From the NCBI GenBank assembly GCA_016584305.1, contig JACEEZ010001137.1:76964-140963 (forward strand): DNA of 64,000 bases. Direction: 5' to 3'. How positions within the stretch are numbered: position 1 is the first letter of the stretch; each line of letters starts with the position of its first letter. The position numbers were made by a program, and so were the translations under genes. The notes below the pieces were generated by a model. The model had not been told where the DNA came from and ran no database searches. It worked only from the letters and a program-made list of their open reading frames with translations. Shown piece after piece: positions 36,282 to 49,390 of this stretch. Source of the DNA: Chionoecetes opilio. Taxonomy: Eukaryota > Arthropoda > Malacostraca > Decapoda > Majidae.

Positions 36282-36547
36282 AATTTAGTTTTTCCATCTT
36301 TTATCTTATACTTTTAAATAATTTTAGGTCTGGCATGGAAAATTGAGGAAATAATGATAATATGGGTATAGAATTCCATAATAATAGGTAAATAATAATA
36401 GTGATTCATTTTATTTTCATTCGAAGGCATACAGGAAAAAAGAGCACACAACAACAACATAACATACAGACATGAGGGAGTGAACTTAATTGAGTAAATA
36501 AAATATAATATATACATTTGGGCAATATAGACACTGCTGTACAGTGT

Positions 36548-36900
36548 GAGGGGAGGCGGTAGCAGAGTGGTTAGCGTCACCGGGTGGCGTTCTCGAAGAC
36601 CCGAGTTCGATCCCGAGTGAAACCCATAAATCCACTTAAAATATTTATGCACCGTCGAGTGGCCTAAGAACGCCCACATGCCCTGCGCATTACCTCTACC
36701 TTCGATTGCGAGTGCATCAGGGGACACAGGGGGGAGGGGGGGGGGCATAAGGCGCCTCTAATCACAGGAGTCACTTTAAAAATCCTGCCTGTGCCACCAC
36801 GGGCGAGGGCCAACCATCACAGCCCTCAAATGAGCCTCCACGGCTTACCATCCCACTCCTAGAGGTCACTGCCTATAGGCACTATAGGCCAAGAGCAGCT
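36548..36900 (+). mobile_element. tRNA-derived SINE-like element 3
   Basis: TAGCAGAGTGGTTAGCG (36560-36576) and GAGTTCGATCC (36603-36613) are strong A- and B-box matches. The body continues through GCCTATAGGCACTATAGGCC and stops at the LINE-B copy, which begins at about 36903. Box order and spacing support a Pol III-transcribed SINE; the body is unlike elements 1 and 2. Confidence 0.68.
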
Positions 36901-36902
36901 GG

Positions 36903-37344
36903 TGCAGCACCCTACCCGTATTCCTGACCGCCTTGGAGACACGCCCAACATTCTTGATCTTTTCCTAACTACTAACCCTTCTGCTTACTCTGTGAAACTA
37001 TTCTCTCCGTTAGGTTCCTCCGATCACAATCTTATTTATGTAACCTGTCCTATCGTTCCGCACCACCTAAGCGGAGGTGCTTCTGGCACTTCAATTCAGC
37101 TAAGGGGGAAGACCTAAGGCAGTATTACTCTGATTTTCCATGGAATGATTACTGCTTCCATGTCAAAGAGCCATCTCTTTGTGCAGAGCGCATAACTGAG
37201 GTCATAGTATCTGGCATGGAGGCTTACATTCCACACACTTTCTCTAATCCTAAGGCCCGTCAGCCTTGGTTTAACTCTGCTTGTTTTCATGCTGTCCGGG
37301 ATAGAGAGGTGGCTCACAAACGGTACCGTAAGCATCCATCTCTT
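36903..37344 (+). pseudogene. LINE-B endonuclease end and linker, copy 2
   Basis: The plus-strand reading [20 protein letters not shown] is followed by [11 protein letters not shown], which keeps the SDH motif of the endonuclease. The linker [15 protein letters not shown] and NPKARQPWFNSACF then follows in a shifted frame. The copy breaks at the Gypsy-3 LTR. Confidence 0.85.
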
Positions 37345-38213
37345 TGTTGGGGGTTCATAGGGTAAGGTGTTATTTGAACCACCCCGGTTCTTTGGGATAA
37401 TCCAAGGAGAATGCTCAATTCAGGGTTAGGTACAACAAGTCTGTTTCTTAGACAATATATTAATAATGCACACAACGAAAATAACTAATTACAAAACCCT
37501 ATGGTGGATGGCACCGCGACACGGTCAGGCATCACGTCGCGGAATAACGGCGGGTGGACACAGGGACCAGTTTGCTGGCACCTCAGTAGACGTTCTCCGA
37601 CCAGTGATTCGTCCAAGCATCGATACAAGCAAGGGCGAAGGTGGTAGCACCCTCGACGCGGACGTCAGTGTCACCCAGAGAAGGCCTCAGTCGTGAAGTG
37701 CACCAGCGGCATCAGTGTAGCGTCAGCACTACATGGGGCGTCTGTGTATAGAGGCGGAGGCCGGCACAGCAGGTATAGGGGAGCGTGCGTCTATGCCTCG
37801 CCGACGGTCCCTCAGAGCAACTCGACTCTACAAAGGAGGCTGTGCATCCCAGAAACACACGTACACAATAAACATAAATAAACTATAGCACCAACTTAAT
37901 AAACAAGAATAAACAGAAATAAACACAATAACAGACAGAGCAACAGGCTTACCGAAGGTTTGCGGAGTGTACGACTAAGTGCTCGTGTGTAGGCTGCTCT
38001 CTCAGCGGGGCAAGTAAGCTCGGTTTGAGGCTACTGAGGTAGAGTAGCGCTTCGAACGAATCACAGAGACTAAACACACAAGCACCCATTACACTCACTC
38101 ACAACCAACCACACACACACACTTATAATTAACAGGTTGAGCCCTAACATATTTACAGAATAACAACACAACTGCAGCACGATACAGTGAAACACCTATA
38201 GAAACCCCCGACA
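37345..38213 (-). repeat. Gypsy-3 3' LTR
   Basis: The segment TGTTGGGGGTTCATAGGG ... GAAACCCCCGACA (869 bp) is nearly identical to 42887-43744. The two LTRs differ by a few substitutions and short indels, for example extra bases near 37497 and 37946. The LTR ends are inverted repeats (TGTCGGGGGTT/AACCCCCGACA) longer than usual. Because the genes run on the minus strand this is the 3' copy. Confidence 0.93.
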
Positions 38214-38274
38214 AAGCCTCTCAAACCGACTAAAATAACGGATTTTAGGAAAAATAGGGTTTCACTGGATAGTG

Positions 38275-38514
38275 TTACGGTTCAAAACATTCAGCGCCAA
38301 CATTACATGCGCCTTTAACAAAATCAAGGGAGAAGGAATATGGCTGTAGTGAAAGAGACCAGCGCATTAACTTCCCATTTCCATTCCTAAGGTGAATTTT
38401 ATGATTGATGGTATTATTAAGACCGGGGGTATCAGAAAACACATCAGGGAATTGGCCAGCTAGGTCTCTAATTGCCGTGACCTGTTTGACAGATAGTTCT
38501 GGGTTGAGGCTCAC
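38275..38514 (-). pseudogene. Gypsy-3 pre-RT fused to RNase H end
   Basis: The 79-codon frame opens with AGQFPDVFSDTPGLNN and NHKIHL, the stretch that normally precedes the RT fingers. It then jumps directly to RWSLSLQPYSFSLDFVKG and CNVGAECFE, the end of RNase H. The RT and most of RNase H are therefore deleted. The C-terminus lies about 60 bases from the 3' LTR, with no integrase after it, so RNase H was the last pol domain in this element. Confidence 0.8.
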
Positions 38515-39221
38515 CTGGCTTCCCGTTGCCTTTTCTACTACGGCTACGTCACAAACGTTACTAGATGTTTCAGTGTCATCAACAATGCTAACTTGACATA
38601 CTGACTGTTTGGAAGCACACTCGTTCTCACGCCGAGCATATTGATAGCAGGAGGCTTTACGTACATTACCCTTAGGGGATGTCTTCTGACATACATGACA
38701 AAATCTGCAAAATTGCTTAATGTCAGCACCGGCTCCGGGCCAGAAATACTTTAGAAAGATTTTATCTCCGGTTTTTCTGCGAGAAAAATGTCCTGAGAGG
38801 GGAAGTCATGAGTAGTTAACATTATACCGCGCCGCAGGCCACTTGGGATCACTAGTTGTTTCATGCCCACTTCGTGTTCATTTTTACTCTTAGTACAAAT
38901 ACGATGGATCAGGCCATCGACGTTTACATATTTCACTGAGCGATGTTTGCCAGGAACAATAGTTTGACTAGCGACCTTCTTCCTAATTTGCTCGAGGGTC
39001 GGACAGGTGAGTTGGGCCGTAACCAAATCAGGTCTTTTAATATGGCTAACAGGAATTTCTGAGACAGCGAGTGGAGCAGGTGGCTCGTTTTCTCGTTTCG
39101 CACTGGCTCTCTTTTGCACCCCCATAATGAAATCTACGCTACTTTTGTAGTCTGTGTCGGGTGAATTGTCATTTTGCTGGTCAGTAGGTAGTTTCACACC
39201 AGGGACAGTTCCTACCAACAC
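38515..39221 (-). pseudogene. Gypsy-3 integrase zinc-finger region
   Basis: The frame 38751-39221 reads ASQTIVPGKHRSVKYVNVDG, LIHRICTKSKNEHEVG and LVIPSGLRRGIMLTTHDFPS. Through frameshifts it continues as FLKYFWPGAGADIKQFCRFC and HVCQKTSPKG (38650-38760). This is the HHCC zinc-binding N-terminus of a Gypsy integrase. It lies upstream of the pre-RT region, the reverse of the standard Gypsy order but as in Gmr1-type elements. The integrase catalytic core after the finger is missing. Confidence 0.8.
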
Positions 39222-39329
39222 GTCAGCGAATTTAAGTGGGGCAGCAATTGCATTAAACCAGCCTTTGAAGAATTTACAGTTAATATGGCAACGTACTTCG
39301 GGGAAGTATTTATTATCTCCCAGTTAGTC

Positions 39330-39516
39330 GTAAAGTTTAACAAGCCTTCCTAGTTTAACATGGGCAGGTAGAAGTGAATCTTTAACTAGGATGGTAGTAC
39401 AACCCGTGTCCAGAAGTACTTTAACGGTCCTACCAAACAAGGTTCCAGCGTCGGTAACCGCTGTATTTATGAGTGGGCGCTTCAAATGTAAGAATATTAT
39501 GTATTATATTTGCCAA
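39330..39516 (-). pseudogene. Gypsy-3 aspartic protease fragment
   Basis: The minus-strand reading RTVKVLLDTGCTTILVKDSL contains the DTG active site, followed by LLPAHVKLGRLVKLYD and a stop. Upstream, HLKRPLINTAVTDAGTLFG gives the start of the domain. It is cut from the nucleocapsid by the TIR element at 39523-41014. Confidence 0.8.
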
Positions 39517-39522
39517 CCTGGG

Positions 39523-41014
<1,492 letters not shown>

Positions 41015-41020
41015 CCTGGG

Positions 41021-41449
41021 TTCTGAGCGAGTCTTTAGCTCGGGGCAGTTAGGTCTAATATGCCCGGTTTTGTGACAATAGTGACATTTAGGTGGAGTTT
41101 CGTGCCAATCATCCGCGTCATTTTTGGTACGAACCCTGACACTTCTATGAGCAGATCTAAATCTATCAGCAGACTGAGCCATTAAGACATTTGAGTCGTA
41201 GGGGCGCTCCTTAATGAACATTTTTAAGTCATTAGGGCAATTTGTCAGCAATTGATCTTGAACCATGAATTCACACAAATCCTCGTAATTCTTATCAACA
41301 TTACTGAGAGCTAACCAGTTGTCTAAGCATTGCCTCATTCTAGATACTAACTGCACATAGGTTTCATCATCCCTTACTTTACTCTCCCTGAATTTCGCCC
41401 TATAAGACTCTGCATCTACGGCGTAAGCTTTCAGGAGGCTCTCTTTTAG
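41021..41449 (-). pseudogene. Gypsy-3 nucleocapsid region of gag
   Basis: The frame 40991-41356 includes QLVSRMRQCLDNWLALSN and CHYCHKTGHIRPNCPE, a CX2CX4HX4C zinc knuckle typical of retroelement nucleocapsids. It continues the capsid-like gag from 41450-41989 after an in-frame stop near 41449. The residues before 41021 belong to the inserted TIR element. Confidence 0.85.
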
Positions 41450-41989
41450 TTAGTCATAATCCTCCAGTACTTCATGTGGTAAACTAACATAAACCTTAAG
41501 GGCCTTACCACTCAGTAAAGATCCCAGATAAATATGGTAAGTGTCCTTCTCCCATTTATGGATATCGGCCAGTCTTTCAAATCTTCTAAGAAAATCATCA
41601 ATCTCATCTTTCCCCTCATGAAAACTTGGTAATTTTAATCCAGGGAACCTTTCAGGCCCCTGCCGAGTCTCTGAGCCTGATGTTTTCTGCGCTGCTAAAG
41701 CTAACTCATGAACCCTCTGCTTTTCAGCTTCTTCTCTATCTCTTTCAGCCACTTCTCTCTCATGAGCCTCTTGTCTTTCAGCCACTTCTATCTCATGAGC
41801 CCTCTGCATTTTAGCTTCCTCTCTCTCAAGTGCTAATCTTTGATACTCTCTATCTTTTTGCCTCTCGTCTCTTTCTAGATCTTGTTTCACACGAGTCTCT
41901 TCCTTTGCTATCAACACATTAATATCTTCCATACTAAAACCGGCCTCTTTCGCCTGTTTCACCAGCTCAAGCAGGTTTAATGAAGACAT
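41450..41989 (-). pseudogene. Gypsy-3 gag N-terminal region
   Basis: The frame of 179 codons starts MSSLNLLELVKQAKEAG, contains a highly charged coiled-coil with repeated HEIEVAERQEAHEREVAERD-type units (about residues 45-95), then the capsid-like segment LPSFHEGKDEIDDFLRRFE and WEKDTYHIYLGSLLSGKAL. The start Met is the first in frame and follows an untranslated leader of about 880 bases from the LTR. A stop separates it from the nucleocapsid. Confidence 0.85.
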
Positions 41990-42867
41990 AATGACAATAA
42001 TTTTGTCGGAGCAATTAGTTGTTAGTTTAGATGTTAACCTCCGTGATGTAGCGTTGAGCTATTAAGGAGCTTAGGTAATCACTGGCAAAATGTTAGCCTC
42101 TTTTGCCACGGAAACACACACGACACTGTAATTTTAACGTATCTTATTCCTAACTACGCAAGGCCAACCGAATTCTTCCAGAGTCCCAGCAAATGAAAAC
42201 TACTAATAGTACGCAAGGTGTAATGAGCACTTAACTTTCACACGAGCTCCGTACAATATTCACTTCGTACGAAACTTATACCCGGAGCACAAACATACAA
42301 TGGTATGATAACCACTACTCGGGGCAACAGTCGCTAATGACGAGCCGATAGAGTTAACAGCTACTCTAACACAACGAGCATGTACGACAAAACAGTAGGG
42401 TAAGTTGACCGCTACTAACAAAGCACAAAGGCTATACATCTGAGGGTGCAAGGAAGGCAAGATAGTCTCGACCTAACGCGAGTCCTACCCAGTTTGACGC
42501 ACGTAATTATAGGAACAACACTATCAATACGGGTCGTCACTCTCCCCCTGAACACGCACTAGGACTCACCGTCACTAGTGAGGGTAGGGTGTGATTAACT
42601 CACTCCATAAAAGTTCTTTCACTTAAGACGATATACAAAAGAGACACACTCAATCGTCACACTACCAAAACAAATGACTTGGTTCCTAACAAATCAAACA
42701 CGCATACGTAAACTAACCTTCACCTCCGATGTTACTTTGCCCCGCTGAAACGGCAACCGAGCCACTGCTTCCTCACTCCGCTTACAAAACGTACCTGTGA
42801 AAATACAAAGATGTTACAAAAATACAAAAAGACAATAAACCCTGAACGAGATTATTCATGAGGATTA
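41990..42867 (-). other. Gypsy-3 untranslated leader
   Basis: About 880 bases between the primer-binding site and the gag start. No reading frame or secondary element is convincing; the 66-codon frame at 42260-42460 lacks support. Long leaders are seen in other Gypsy elements, so this is taken as part of Gypsy-3. Confidence 0.55.
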
Positions 42868-42884
42868 TCCTACTCACTGCGCCA
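42868..42884 (-). promoter_or_regulatory. Gypsy-3 primer-binding site
   Basis: On the minus strand TGGCGCAGTGAGTAGGA starts two bases inside the 5' LTR. The leading TGG fits the CCA end of a tRNA, and its position fixes the element's orientation. Confidence 0.75.
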
Positions 42885-42886
42885 CT

Positions 42887-43744
42887 TGTCGGGGGTTCAT
42901 AGGGTAAGGTGTTATTTGAACCACCCCGGTTTTTTGGGATAATCCAAGGAGAATGCTCAATTCAGGGTTAGGTACAACAAGTCTGTTTCTTGGACAATAT
43001 ATTAATAATGCACACAACGAAAATAACTAATTACAAAACATGGTGGATGGCACCGCGACACGGTCAGGCATCACGTCGCGGAATAACGGCGGGTGGACAC
43101 AGGGACCAGTTTGCTGGCACCTCAGTAGACGTTCTCCGACCAGTGACTCGTCCAAGCATCGATACAAGCAAGGGTGAAGGTGGTAGCACCCTCGACGCGG
43201 ACGTCAGTGTCACCCAGAGAAGGCCTCAGTCGTGAAGTGCACCAGCGGCATCAGTGTAGCGTCAGCAGTACATGGGGCGTCTGTGTATAGAGGCGGAGGC
43301 CGGCACAGCAGGTATAGGGGAGCGTGCGTCTATGCCTCGCCGACGGTCCCTCAGAGCAACTCGACTCTACAAAGGAGGCTGTGCATCCCAGAAACACACG
43401 TACACAATAAACATAAATAAACTATAGCACCAACTTAATAAACAAGAATAAACAGAAATAAACACAGTAACAGACAGAGCCGGCTTACCGAAGGTTTGCG
43501 GAGTGTAGGACTAAGTGGCACGGCTGCTCTCTCAGCGGGGCAAGTAAGCTCGGTTCGAGGCTACTGAGGTAGAGTAGCGCTTCGAACGAATCACCGAGAC
43601 TAAACACATAAGCACCCATTACACTCACTCACAACCAACCACACACACACACTTATAATTAACAGGTTAAGCCCTAAACATATTTACAGAATAACAACAC
43701 AACTGCAGCACGATACAGTGAAACACCTATAGAAACCCCCGACA
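42887..43744 (-). repeat. Gypsy-3 5' LTR
   Basis: This 858-bp copy runs TGTCGGGGGTTCATAGGG ... GAAACCCCCGACA and matches 37345-38213 closely. Small differences, such as loss of the CAACAGG bases near 43482 and of TCGTGTGTA near 43520, show modest divergence since insertion. Frames of 81 and 62 codons inside both LTRs are conserved only because the LTRs are copies. Confidence 0.93.
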
Positions 43745-43831
43745 CTCCTGAAACTCATGTCCTTTATATTTCTGCCCGTAATCATGCCAAATCTTTACTT
43801 CAACTTACCAAAAACTCTTTCATTCATAGAA

Positions 43832-44972
43832 AATGCAAGGGGATGCTTGCAGCCTATGCTCAAAGAAGCCAATGCTCAAAGCCAAACTCAAGAAGGCGTT
43901 TGACTCAGTGCACCATGAGTCACTTTGGGATCTTCTGCGACTTCGCGGGATTCCTGCAAGGACTATTGGTTTGATGACTGGTCTGTACTCTGGGACTGAG
44001 AGTGCTGTGAAGTGTGGGAGAGGTGTATCCAGCTTCTTTCCTGTGAATGCAGGAGTGAGACAAGGGTGCGTCCTTGCCCCATCACTTTTCAATACTTGTA
44101 TGGACTGGGTATTGGGCAAAGTTATAGATCCAAGTGATTGTGGAGCATACCTCGGCAACACCAGGACCACTGATCTTGTTTTTTGCCGATGATGCAGTAA
44201 TCTTTGCTGAGTCGCTGTAGGTCCTGATGATGGCTCTCGAGGCGCTGTACGAAGAGGCAAAGCCTTTGAGACTTGAGGTCTCCTGGCTTAAGACCAAGGT
44301 CCAGGTGTTTGGAGGCTTACTAGATGAAACAGTACAGTCTGTGTATGCGTGCGGCGCGGACATTGAGATTTTGGAAAGTTTTACATACCTTAGTAGCGCA
44401 GTCCATAATGACGGCGGGTCACGTTAAGAAGTCTTACGGCGGATTGGCATAGCCCACGGTGCTATGAACTATTATTTGGCGTTGTCGGTACCTGTGCAGG
44501 AGGACAAAGATCCGGATCTTCAAGTCGCTTGTGATCCCTGTCTTACTCTATGGTTGTGAGACATGGACACTAAATAGCGACTTGAAGAGAAGAATCGATG
44601 CCTTTGATAATAAGTGTCTTCGCAAAATCATGGGGTATTGCTGAGATGATTACGTGTCAAATTAGCGATTGCACCGTGAAACTAAATCGAGGCCTATTAC
44701 CTGCATAGTCCGTCAGCACCAATTTCGGCTATATGGGCATGTGCCACGCTACCCTGAAACCGATCCTTTACCTCGGGTTGCATCTGTAAGAGACAATCCG
44801 GCGTGGAAGATGCCACGCCCACAAGCCTTGTGGCTGGGGCAAGTTGATGTTTCTTGTCGAGAGCTGCTTGGTATGGGAAAGGAGCCTGCATGGGGACTCG
44901 CGCGTGGTGACCCCCGGGAGTGGCGTCGTAGGGTGGGTGAGTCGAGGTGCCCCCCGGCGTATTCCCCCAATG
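43832..44972 (+). pseudogene. LINE-C reverse transcriptase, copy 2
   Basis: Beginning abruptly at GMLAAY, the plus-strand sequence covers KKAFDSVHHESLWDLL, VNAGVRQGCVLAPSLF, DLVF with the ADD box disrupted by a frameshift, EVSWLKTKVQVFGGLLD, then a badly broken stretch at 44428-44668 and finally HRETKSRPITCIVRQHQFRL and RDPREWRRRVGES to a stop at 44977. It therefore preserves the 3' end that copy 1 has lost. A 26-base local duplication interrupts the first RT block. Confidence 0.86.
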
Positions 44973-44977
44973 ATTGA

Positions 44978-45213
44978 TTGATACGCCCGTAGGTGCAATA
45001 ATAGTATGTCTTCGTCTGTGTCTGTTTGTTTATTTCTCTGTTAAAATCACTCATAAAGTATTTCTTCAATTTTATGAAGTAATTTTTTGGGGGAACGTTA
45101 CCTATGGTCAAAACACCAATCAATTTAATTTTGAGGGTCAAATGTCTAAGTTAGATTGGTGCTGTTTTGCTTACAGCTTCTTTGTTTTGTCCATTGGCTT
45201 GTGTGATTCTGCA
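44978..45213. other. No recognisable gene
   Basis: Short unassigned stretch between LINE-C and the hAT transposase fossil. The hAT left terminal repeat was expected here but was not found. Confidence 0.4.
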
Positions 45214-46838
45214 ATGCCAAAGACGCGTAAATGAAGTGAAGAATATGTCACGTATGGCTTCACTGCACTCCTGGATGATCGTGGAGGACCAGACCGGGAA
45301 CAATGTATGACTTGCCATTTCATTATTTGCAACTCAAATTTGAAGTATCCTAGACTCCGAGAACACCAGGTGAAGCATCCAGCTGCATAACATGAACAGA
45401 CTATCGACTGCAGGCTAAGACGGCTAGATATGACCAGAAAGGCACACTACCCCGGCTTGGATTCAAGCCAGTGCAGAAACCCCATCTGTAAGCTTCCTAT
45501 GAGGTGGCATACCAGTGCATCAGGGAGGAGGCTTCGCATTCGGCTTAAGAAAACCTGGTTAAGCCATGGACCATTCGGATGGTAGAACTGGTTCTTGGAA
45601 CAGAGGCAGCCAAGAAGATGAAAGAAGTGACTCTGTCCAACGATGTCTTCGCAGGGAGAGTTGCAGATATGAGTTGCGACATATTGGACCAGATTGTTCA
45701 GGAAACTATGGACAGTCTCCTCCACATCAGTCTCCATTAGGAAGAATCAACTAATGTTTCCAACATGAGTCAACTGATCTTGTATACCTGGTGCATCAAG
45801 GATGGTGAGATTAAAGATGAATTCATCTTCTGCGAGGCATTGCAAACGTCGACGAAGGCAGCGGATGTATTCCGACTCTTGGACGAGTTCTTTGAGGAGC
45901 ATCATATCAAGTGGAAGAATGTAGGGTCGGTTTGCACAGATGGTGCCCCAGCCATGATAGGGAATAGGTTTGGCTTTACTGCTTTGGTTAATAAGAGGGT
46001 ACCAGATATCATCATGAAACACTGTGTTCTCCATCGCCATGCTTTGTCTGCAAAGACGTTGCCGCCTAACCTCAAAAAAGTTATATCCGTTTGTGTTCAA
46101 GTTGTGAATTTCATCCGGGGTCGTCCTTTAAACCATAGACACAGAGTGTTCAAGTTTGTGATGAGATGGGAAGTGAATATCAAGTCCTTCTCTTCCACAC
46201 AGAAGTGCGGTGGCTCTCACGTGGGAAAATCCTTACCCGTATGGCAGAGCTCAAGGATGAGATTTCAATATTCCTCAGAGAGTATCGGAATAAGTTCGCT
46301 GAAAATCTTGAGAACGAAATGTTCATCCTCTCTCTCTCATATCTGGCAGACATTTTCAGCCATTTGAATTAACTCAACTTGCCCATGCAAGGCATGTTTG
46401 CTAACAATCTTGTTTGTGCAGAGAAGGTAGAAGCCTTCAAGAAGAAGCTTTCACTCTGGAATTGTCGAATGCAGGGAGGGAATGTGGGATGTGGAATGTG
46501 GGAAGCTTTCCTGGCAGACATGAATAATGCTGACAACCTGAAGGAAGAACTTATTGATCTGAAGGTGAATCAGGGCTGTCAGACAAAATTCCGCACATTA
46601 TCATTGTCTGGCTTCTGGTGTGATCAGTTGGTAGCGTACCCTGGACTGGCGAGGGCAGCGCTGGAGATAATCATTCCATTGCTTTTGCCAATAGTATTGG
46701 TATCCTTGGTGTTTTATTTTTGGAGAATGAACAAAATGTATGATCAAACAGTACTTCACTTCACTTTACTTTATACATATAGTAGTGTAGCAACTGTAGT
46801 CTCTGTAACCAGATGTTAGCCAGAAATAGCTAGGAGGT
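45214..46838 (+). pseudogene. ZBED5-like hAT transposase fossil
   Basis: From an ATG at 45214 the reading passes through a BED-finger-like section (TCHFIICNSNLKYPRLREHQ, then KHPAA), several stops, and then the best-preserved part: FRLLDEFFEEHHIKW, VCTDGAPAMIGN, HCVLHRHALSAKTLPPNLKK and, after a frameshift at about 46165, TEVRWLSRGKILTRMAELKD and LSYLADIFSHLN. These are hallmark blocks of the ZBED5/SCAND3-type hAT transposase group. The end degrades after GFWCDQLVAYPGLAR. At least four stops and one frameshift show it is not functional. Confidence 0.87.
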
Positions 46839-46857
46839 GCTGGACTTCCTAGACCTG

Positions 46858-46902
46858 ACTACAGGGGGTGCTGAGGTCGGAAAAGGTTAAGAAACGCTGC
46901 TG
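46858..46902. mobile_element. hAT right terminal sequence
   Basis: Read on the minus strand the end is CAGCAGCGTTTCTTAACCTT followed by TTCCGACCTC, closely matching the CAG-n-GTTTCTCAACCTTT style of hAT terminal repeats. It lies just downstream of the hAT transposase fossil. The left partner is missing, so the element is truncated. Confidence 0.65.
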
Positions 46903-47347
46903 TAGAGGGTAAAATTGAAAAAATAGAAATTCCAATTGATGTAGGTTAGAGATGTTCTATCCAAAAAATAAGCTCATATATGAAGTCATTGTATAAAAAT
47001 ACATAATTTAGACACCCTCATGAGAAGATTTCATTTAGATTCATGATGGCACCCACGTATGACCCGCCCTACTAATACACCATCAGGCAGCTCTAAATTA
47101 AGATACTGTAAATGAAACAACAGTAATTACGTATACGTATAAATGTTATTTTCATTAGAATATAATCACTTTATTGTTACATATGTGAAAAAAAGATTCC
47201 ACACAAATGTGGTAAATTTTTGTTACCATACTGTTACCTACCGATCTGCGTGTACAAGTTCGGCCGGTCCACCACTGAACCAAATCCCGCATTTACTGAA
47301 TATATTCGGTAAATCTCTGCGTATATTGGACTGGCAGAAAAAATTTG
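46903..47347. other. No recognisable gene
   Basis: AT-rich unassigned sequence; the 69-codon frame at 47143-47352 has no recognisable domain. Confidence 0.5.
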
Positions 47348-47600
<253 letters not shown>

Positions 47601-47605
<5 letters not shown>

Positions 47606-48149
47606 ACCCTCATTTTTACGGACCTCAATATAACAAATTTCTGCTTTAACAAGCTTTTTAGTCCGATATATGCGGGGATTTACCAAAAAAAAGAGGTAAA
47701 TGCGGGGTTTGGTTCGGTGGTGGGTCGGCCGAACATGTACAAGCAAGTTGGACAGTGACAGTAAAAACAAAGTCGAGCGGACGGTGCGCGATTGCGCGCC
47801 AAACTCGCCAATCAGTCTGGCTTTGTCTGCCCGATCGGAAGCACCTCCTCTCACGTTCTACTGTGCCTCGTTACGTTACCTCCCTCCCGTGCCTCACCAC
47901 GTATTGTTTTAATTTCCCTGTATGCGTGTAGTATTTGTGATGACTGCATGTACGTACATATACGACTTTCATTTAATGTAACAAACAAAGTTCATCAACA
48001 CGGAAATAGTCGGAAATAGCGAACTTTTACCTCATATAACGAACAAAGTTTGTTATATGCGAAAAGTTCAGATACCTCGAATATAACAAACTATCGGATA
48101 CAACGTCACCCCTTTCCCCCAATTGTTTAGTTATAGTGAGGGTTTACTG
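47601..48149. mobile_element. pogo/Tigger-like short element
   Basis: The left end AGTTAACCCTCATTTTTACG and the inverted right end CAGTAAACCCTCACTATAAC are alike, and TA dinucleotides flank both sides. The CAGTAAACCCTC style is typical of pogo/Tigger members of the Tc1/mariner superfamily. Internal words such as CGAATATAACAAAC and CATATAACGAACAAAG repeat near the right end. No transposase is present. Confidence 0.62.
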
Positions 48150-48246
48150 TATTTTAAGTCTCAAAGAGAGGAAAAACAGTGTTATGGTCACATATTTGCA
48201 AGATAGCTTTGTTTGTTACATGCCAAGACCACGGAAACATGTTTAA

Positions 48247-48733
48247 CCCGTAAAGCGCGGCTATGCCCTTTTGGTCCCTCACTAAGAAAACACGAGTATG
48301 CCCAATTGGGCGGCCGCCAAATTAAAAAAGGTTGGCAAATTTTTCGGCCGGTGAAATCTGGCAACTCTACTTTACCTGAGAATGACCCAGGGGTCACACA
48401 TAGGCTCAGTGACCCAGTGACCAGCATGGAAGGTGAAGGTGCTAACAGGTCTCTCCCTATCGCGGGCAGAGAGATTAGAGAGGAAGACCCTTGCAGCCTG
48501 TTTTCTGTGAACGAGCTGTACCATGGATTCCATAAACCTCAACGCTCTTCATCTTGCAAGTACAATCATAGAATAACCACAAGAATTTAGCACAAAAAAA
48601 TATTTTTAGCGGTTGCACAAATATATGGCGAATACATTGAAGCACATTCAAGTTTATTTAGCGACTATAAGAATTCTGGCAAAAGTCCCGCGTACACAGA
48701 GATATTGTCACACAGGTATCCGCAGTTTACGGG
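48247..48733. mobile_element. piggyBac-like short element, TTAA ends
   Basis: TTAA at 48243-48246 and 48734-48737 flank a 487-bp unit. Its ends CCCGTAAAGCGCGGCTA and, inverted, CCCGTAAACTGCGGATA match at 14 of 17 positions. The TTAA target and CCC-start termini fit piggyBac-type transposition. No transposase frame exists, so it is non-autonomous. Confidence 0.75.
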
Positions 48734-48737
48734 TTAA

Positions 48738-49229
48738 TGAGGAAACATTTTACTAAACACTATTTTTCACTATCATTACACATAATACTATATTGCTTGT
48801 AATTTAATAGTAAAATTCAAATTCACCTAACTATCAAATAAAAAAATGTAGCTATCATACAACTGAAGAGTTGCCCTGTAATGAAACCATAATATTACAA
48901 ATGACATACATGACCTGGGTAGTGATCTCGTAAATGTTTTACATTTCAATGATCTAGCAGACACATATTGGCTGCATATTATCAATCAAGAATGTAGCCT
49001 GGAAGTGTATCAATCTCTGTAAATTAGGTTAGCTTAGGTTAATAAAAAATGATAACCGTGTCAGTCAGTTTTTACTTCCAACATATATCATAACTTGCAT
49101 GACTATTACTAGTGAATTACACATGTTATCAAACATGTGTCACACGTATTATAACTTCCATACAGGATATTTTCATATACTTAACATCAAAGGAATCAGT
49201 ATATTTTTAGGAACATCTTAAACATATAG

Positions 49230-49323
<94 letters not shown>

Positions 49324-49390
49324 TATATATAATTATATGCATTTCTTTCCTGCTATGTTTCACCGTGAGACCCATGAACACCTTGCAATT
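48738..49390. other. No gene; (AT)n at 49231-49320
   Basis: Unassigned AT-rich sequence containing one uninterrupted AT array. No coding frame or RNA gene is supported. Confidence 0.55.

Noticed and set aside
42990..43420. Two frames of 81 and 62 codons repeated at 37466-37881
   Set aside because: They recur because they lie in the two LTRs of Gypsy-3; stop positions and small differences show no sign of coding constraint.
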